Below, piece after piece: positions 63,151-64,000 of a stretch of 64,000 nucleotides of DNA. A program made the position numbers and the translations under genes. This DNA is from Syngnathus acus (Eukaryota > Chordata > Actinopteri > Syngnathiformes > Syngnathidae). The stretch covers positions 1,548,001 to 1,612,000 of the forward strand of contig NC_051100.1 of NCBI RefSeq assembly GCF_901709675.1, read 5' to 3'. The notes under the pieces were generated by a model, which worked only from the letters and a program-made list of their open reading frames with translations, made no database searches and was not told where the DNA came from. Numbering within the stretch: position 1 is the first letter of the stretch; each line of letters opens with the position of its first letter.

Positions 63151-64000
63151 CCGGATATTCTCCAAACTATTCTCAAATTGTGGCCTTGGCTATGTTCGAT
63201 GCGTAAGTCATGGTCCAAAAAAAGTGTTTACTTGTAGTTGGTTTTGTAAATGTTACGAGAGGAAAAAAAAAAAAATGTTTCCGAGACCTGTCCTTGATTT
63301 GAGAGCAGCTGAGAGGCTAACAAGCGCAAATGAAAATGACTGCAGGCTTGTTACATCATTTTACATTTGAATCTCACGCCTCCCACAGGGGAAAAGAAAT
63401 CATGCACAATTTACACGCTTTCCTGGCCGCAGTTAGAAAACGGGGACACTAGGGGAATCAATGAAGACTTTTTTTTTTTGCTATCCCCAATTGTCTCCGA
63501 TGGCTGAGGTTTCTTCAACGGTGACCCCGTGCACAGGGGGCAGCGTGACCTCAGCTAACAAGCTCCATTCAGACGAGCTGGAGCAGACAGCGAGTGCATG
63601 TGCCCGTTGAAGCCTACAGAGAATCAGCGTGTTTATGCGGCACGGCTAAGCAATCTGCCCGTATTTATAGGATAGGTCATCGCCTTTGAAGGAACACTGG
63701 GTCGTGCGGCGGCGGCGGCGGGCGCAGCGTTGAAGCTTCGTGTGATGCGGAGAGGATACAAAGCTGCCGGCGAGGTTTGCGGCGTCCTCTGTTCATCTCT
63801 GATTAACGCTTCGCAAATCAAAGGCTTTAAGCGGATAAAATAAAATAAATAAATAAATAAAGCAGGGAAGCGTCAAGGATGAGGAGGGATCGGCTTGATA
63901 CTTTAAAAGCATGTTTATTTATGCTCTGGTGGGCAAACAGTGGATTGTATAAAATTGATGGATTGGTGGGGGTGACCATTTGGAACCCAAAAAAAGACAT

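Larger units (their letters stand above)
56877..64000 (-). other. intron 1 (3' part)
   Basis: 7.1 kb upstream of exon 2 with no exon recognised. Exon 1, which encodes the extracellular N terminus and S0, is expected beyond the right edge. It holds a 40-bp-period duplication (59044-59111), an AG microsatellite (59356-59373), a TG microsatellite (62119-62148) and a tRNA-derived SINE (about 63005-63150). The longest open frame, 158 codons at 59658-60134 on the minus strand, shows nothing recognisable. Confidence 0.75.

Overview
The window is vertebrate genomic DNA, most likely from a ray-finned (teleost) fish. The evidence is interrupted coding sequence with GT-AG introns, tRNA-derived SINEs of a type common in teleosts, an L2-like LINE tail, hAT-like foldback elements and many microsatellites. 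No prokaryotic gene organisation is present.

One gene explains all the convincing coding sequence. It is the pore-forming alpha subunit of the large-conductance Ca2+- and voltage-activated (BK, Slo1, KCa1.1) potassium channel, kcnma1, on the minus strand. Twenty coding exons lie between 56876 and 6855: exons 2 to 18 of the vertebrate gene, an alternative exon 9a, a 12-nt SRKR micro-exon and the STREX exon. All exon phases join correctly. The 17 constitutive exons give 1,723 nt (574 codons plus 1 nt), running from just after the S0 linker through S1-S6 and the pore to the end of the RCK1 domain. Exon 1 (N terminus, S0) lies beyond 64000. The exons for the RCK2/Ca2+ bowl half lie to the left of base 1. 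Teleosts carry kcnma1a and kcnma1b, and the sequence alone does not tell me which this is. Exon numbers follow the usual mammalian scheme and were assigned from remembered protein sequence.

Layout from right to left, the direction of transcription: 64000-56877 is part of intron 1. Exon 2 (56706-56876) is followed by the 18.9 kb intron 2, which holds a full SINE with a 15-bp target-site duplication. Exon 3 (37778-37839) and the 6.5 kb intron 3 follow. Exons 4-8 encode S2 to S6 (31296-23600). Exons 9 and 9a (22196-21909) form a mutually exclusive pair 104 nt apart. Exons 10-16 encode RCK1 (16931-14770) and are tightly clustered. The SRKR micro-exon sits at 13642-13653, exons 17-18 at 11179-10954 and STREX at 7028-6855. 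The remaining 6.8 kb is intron.

The most informative content is the splicing architecture. Three known points of BK diversification are all readable here: exon 9/9a below S6, the SRKR insert, and STREX. Candidate RBFOX motifs sit between exons 9 and 9a. I see no evidence of a second gene, a nested gene, or a new biological system. The open reading frames elsewhere look like chance frames in introns and repeats.
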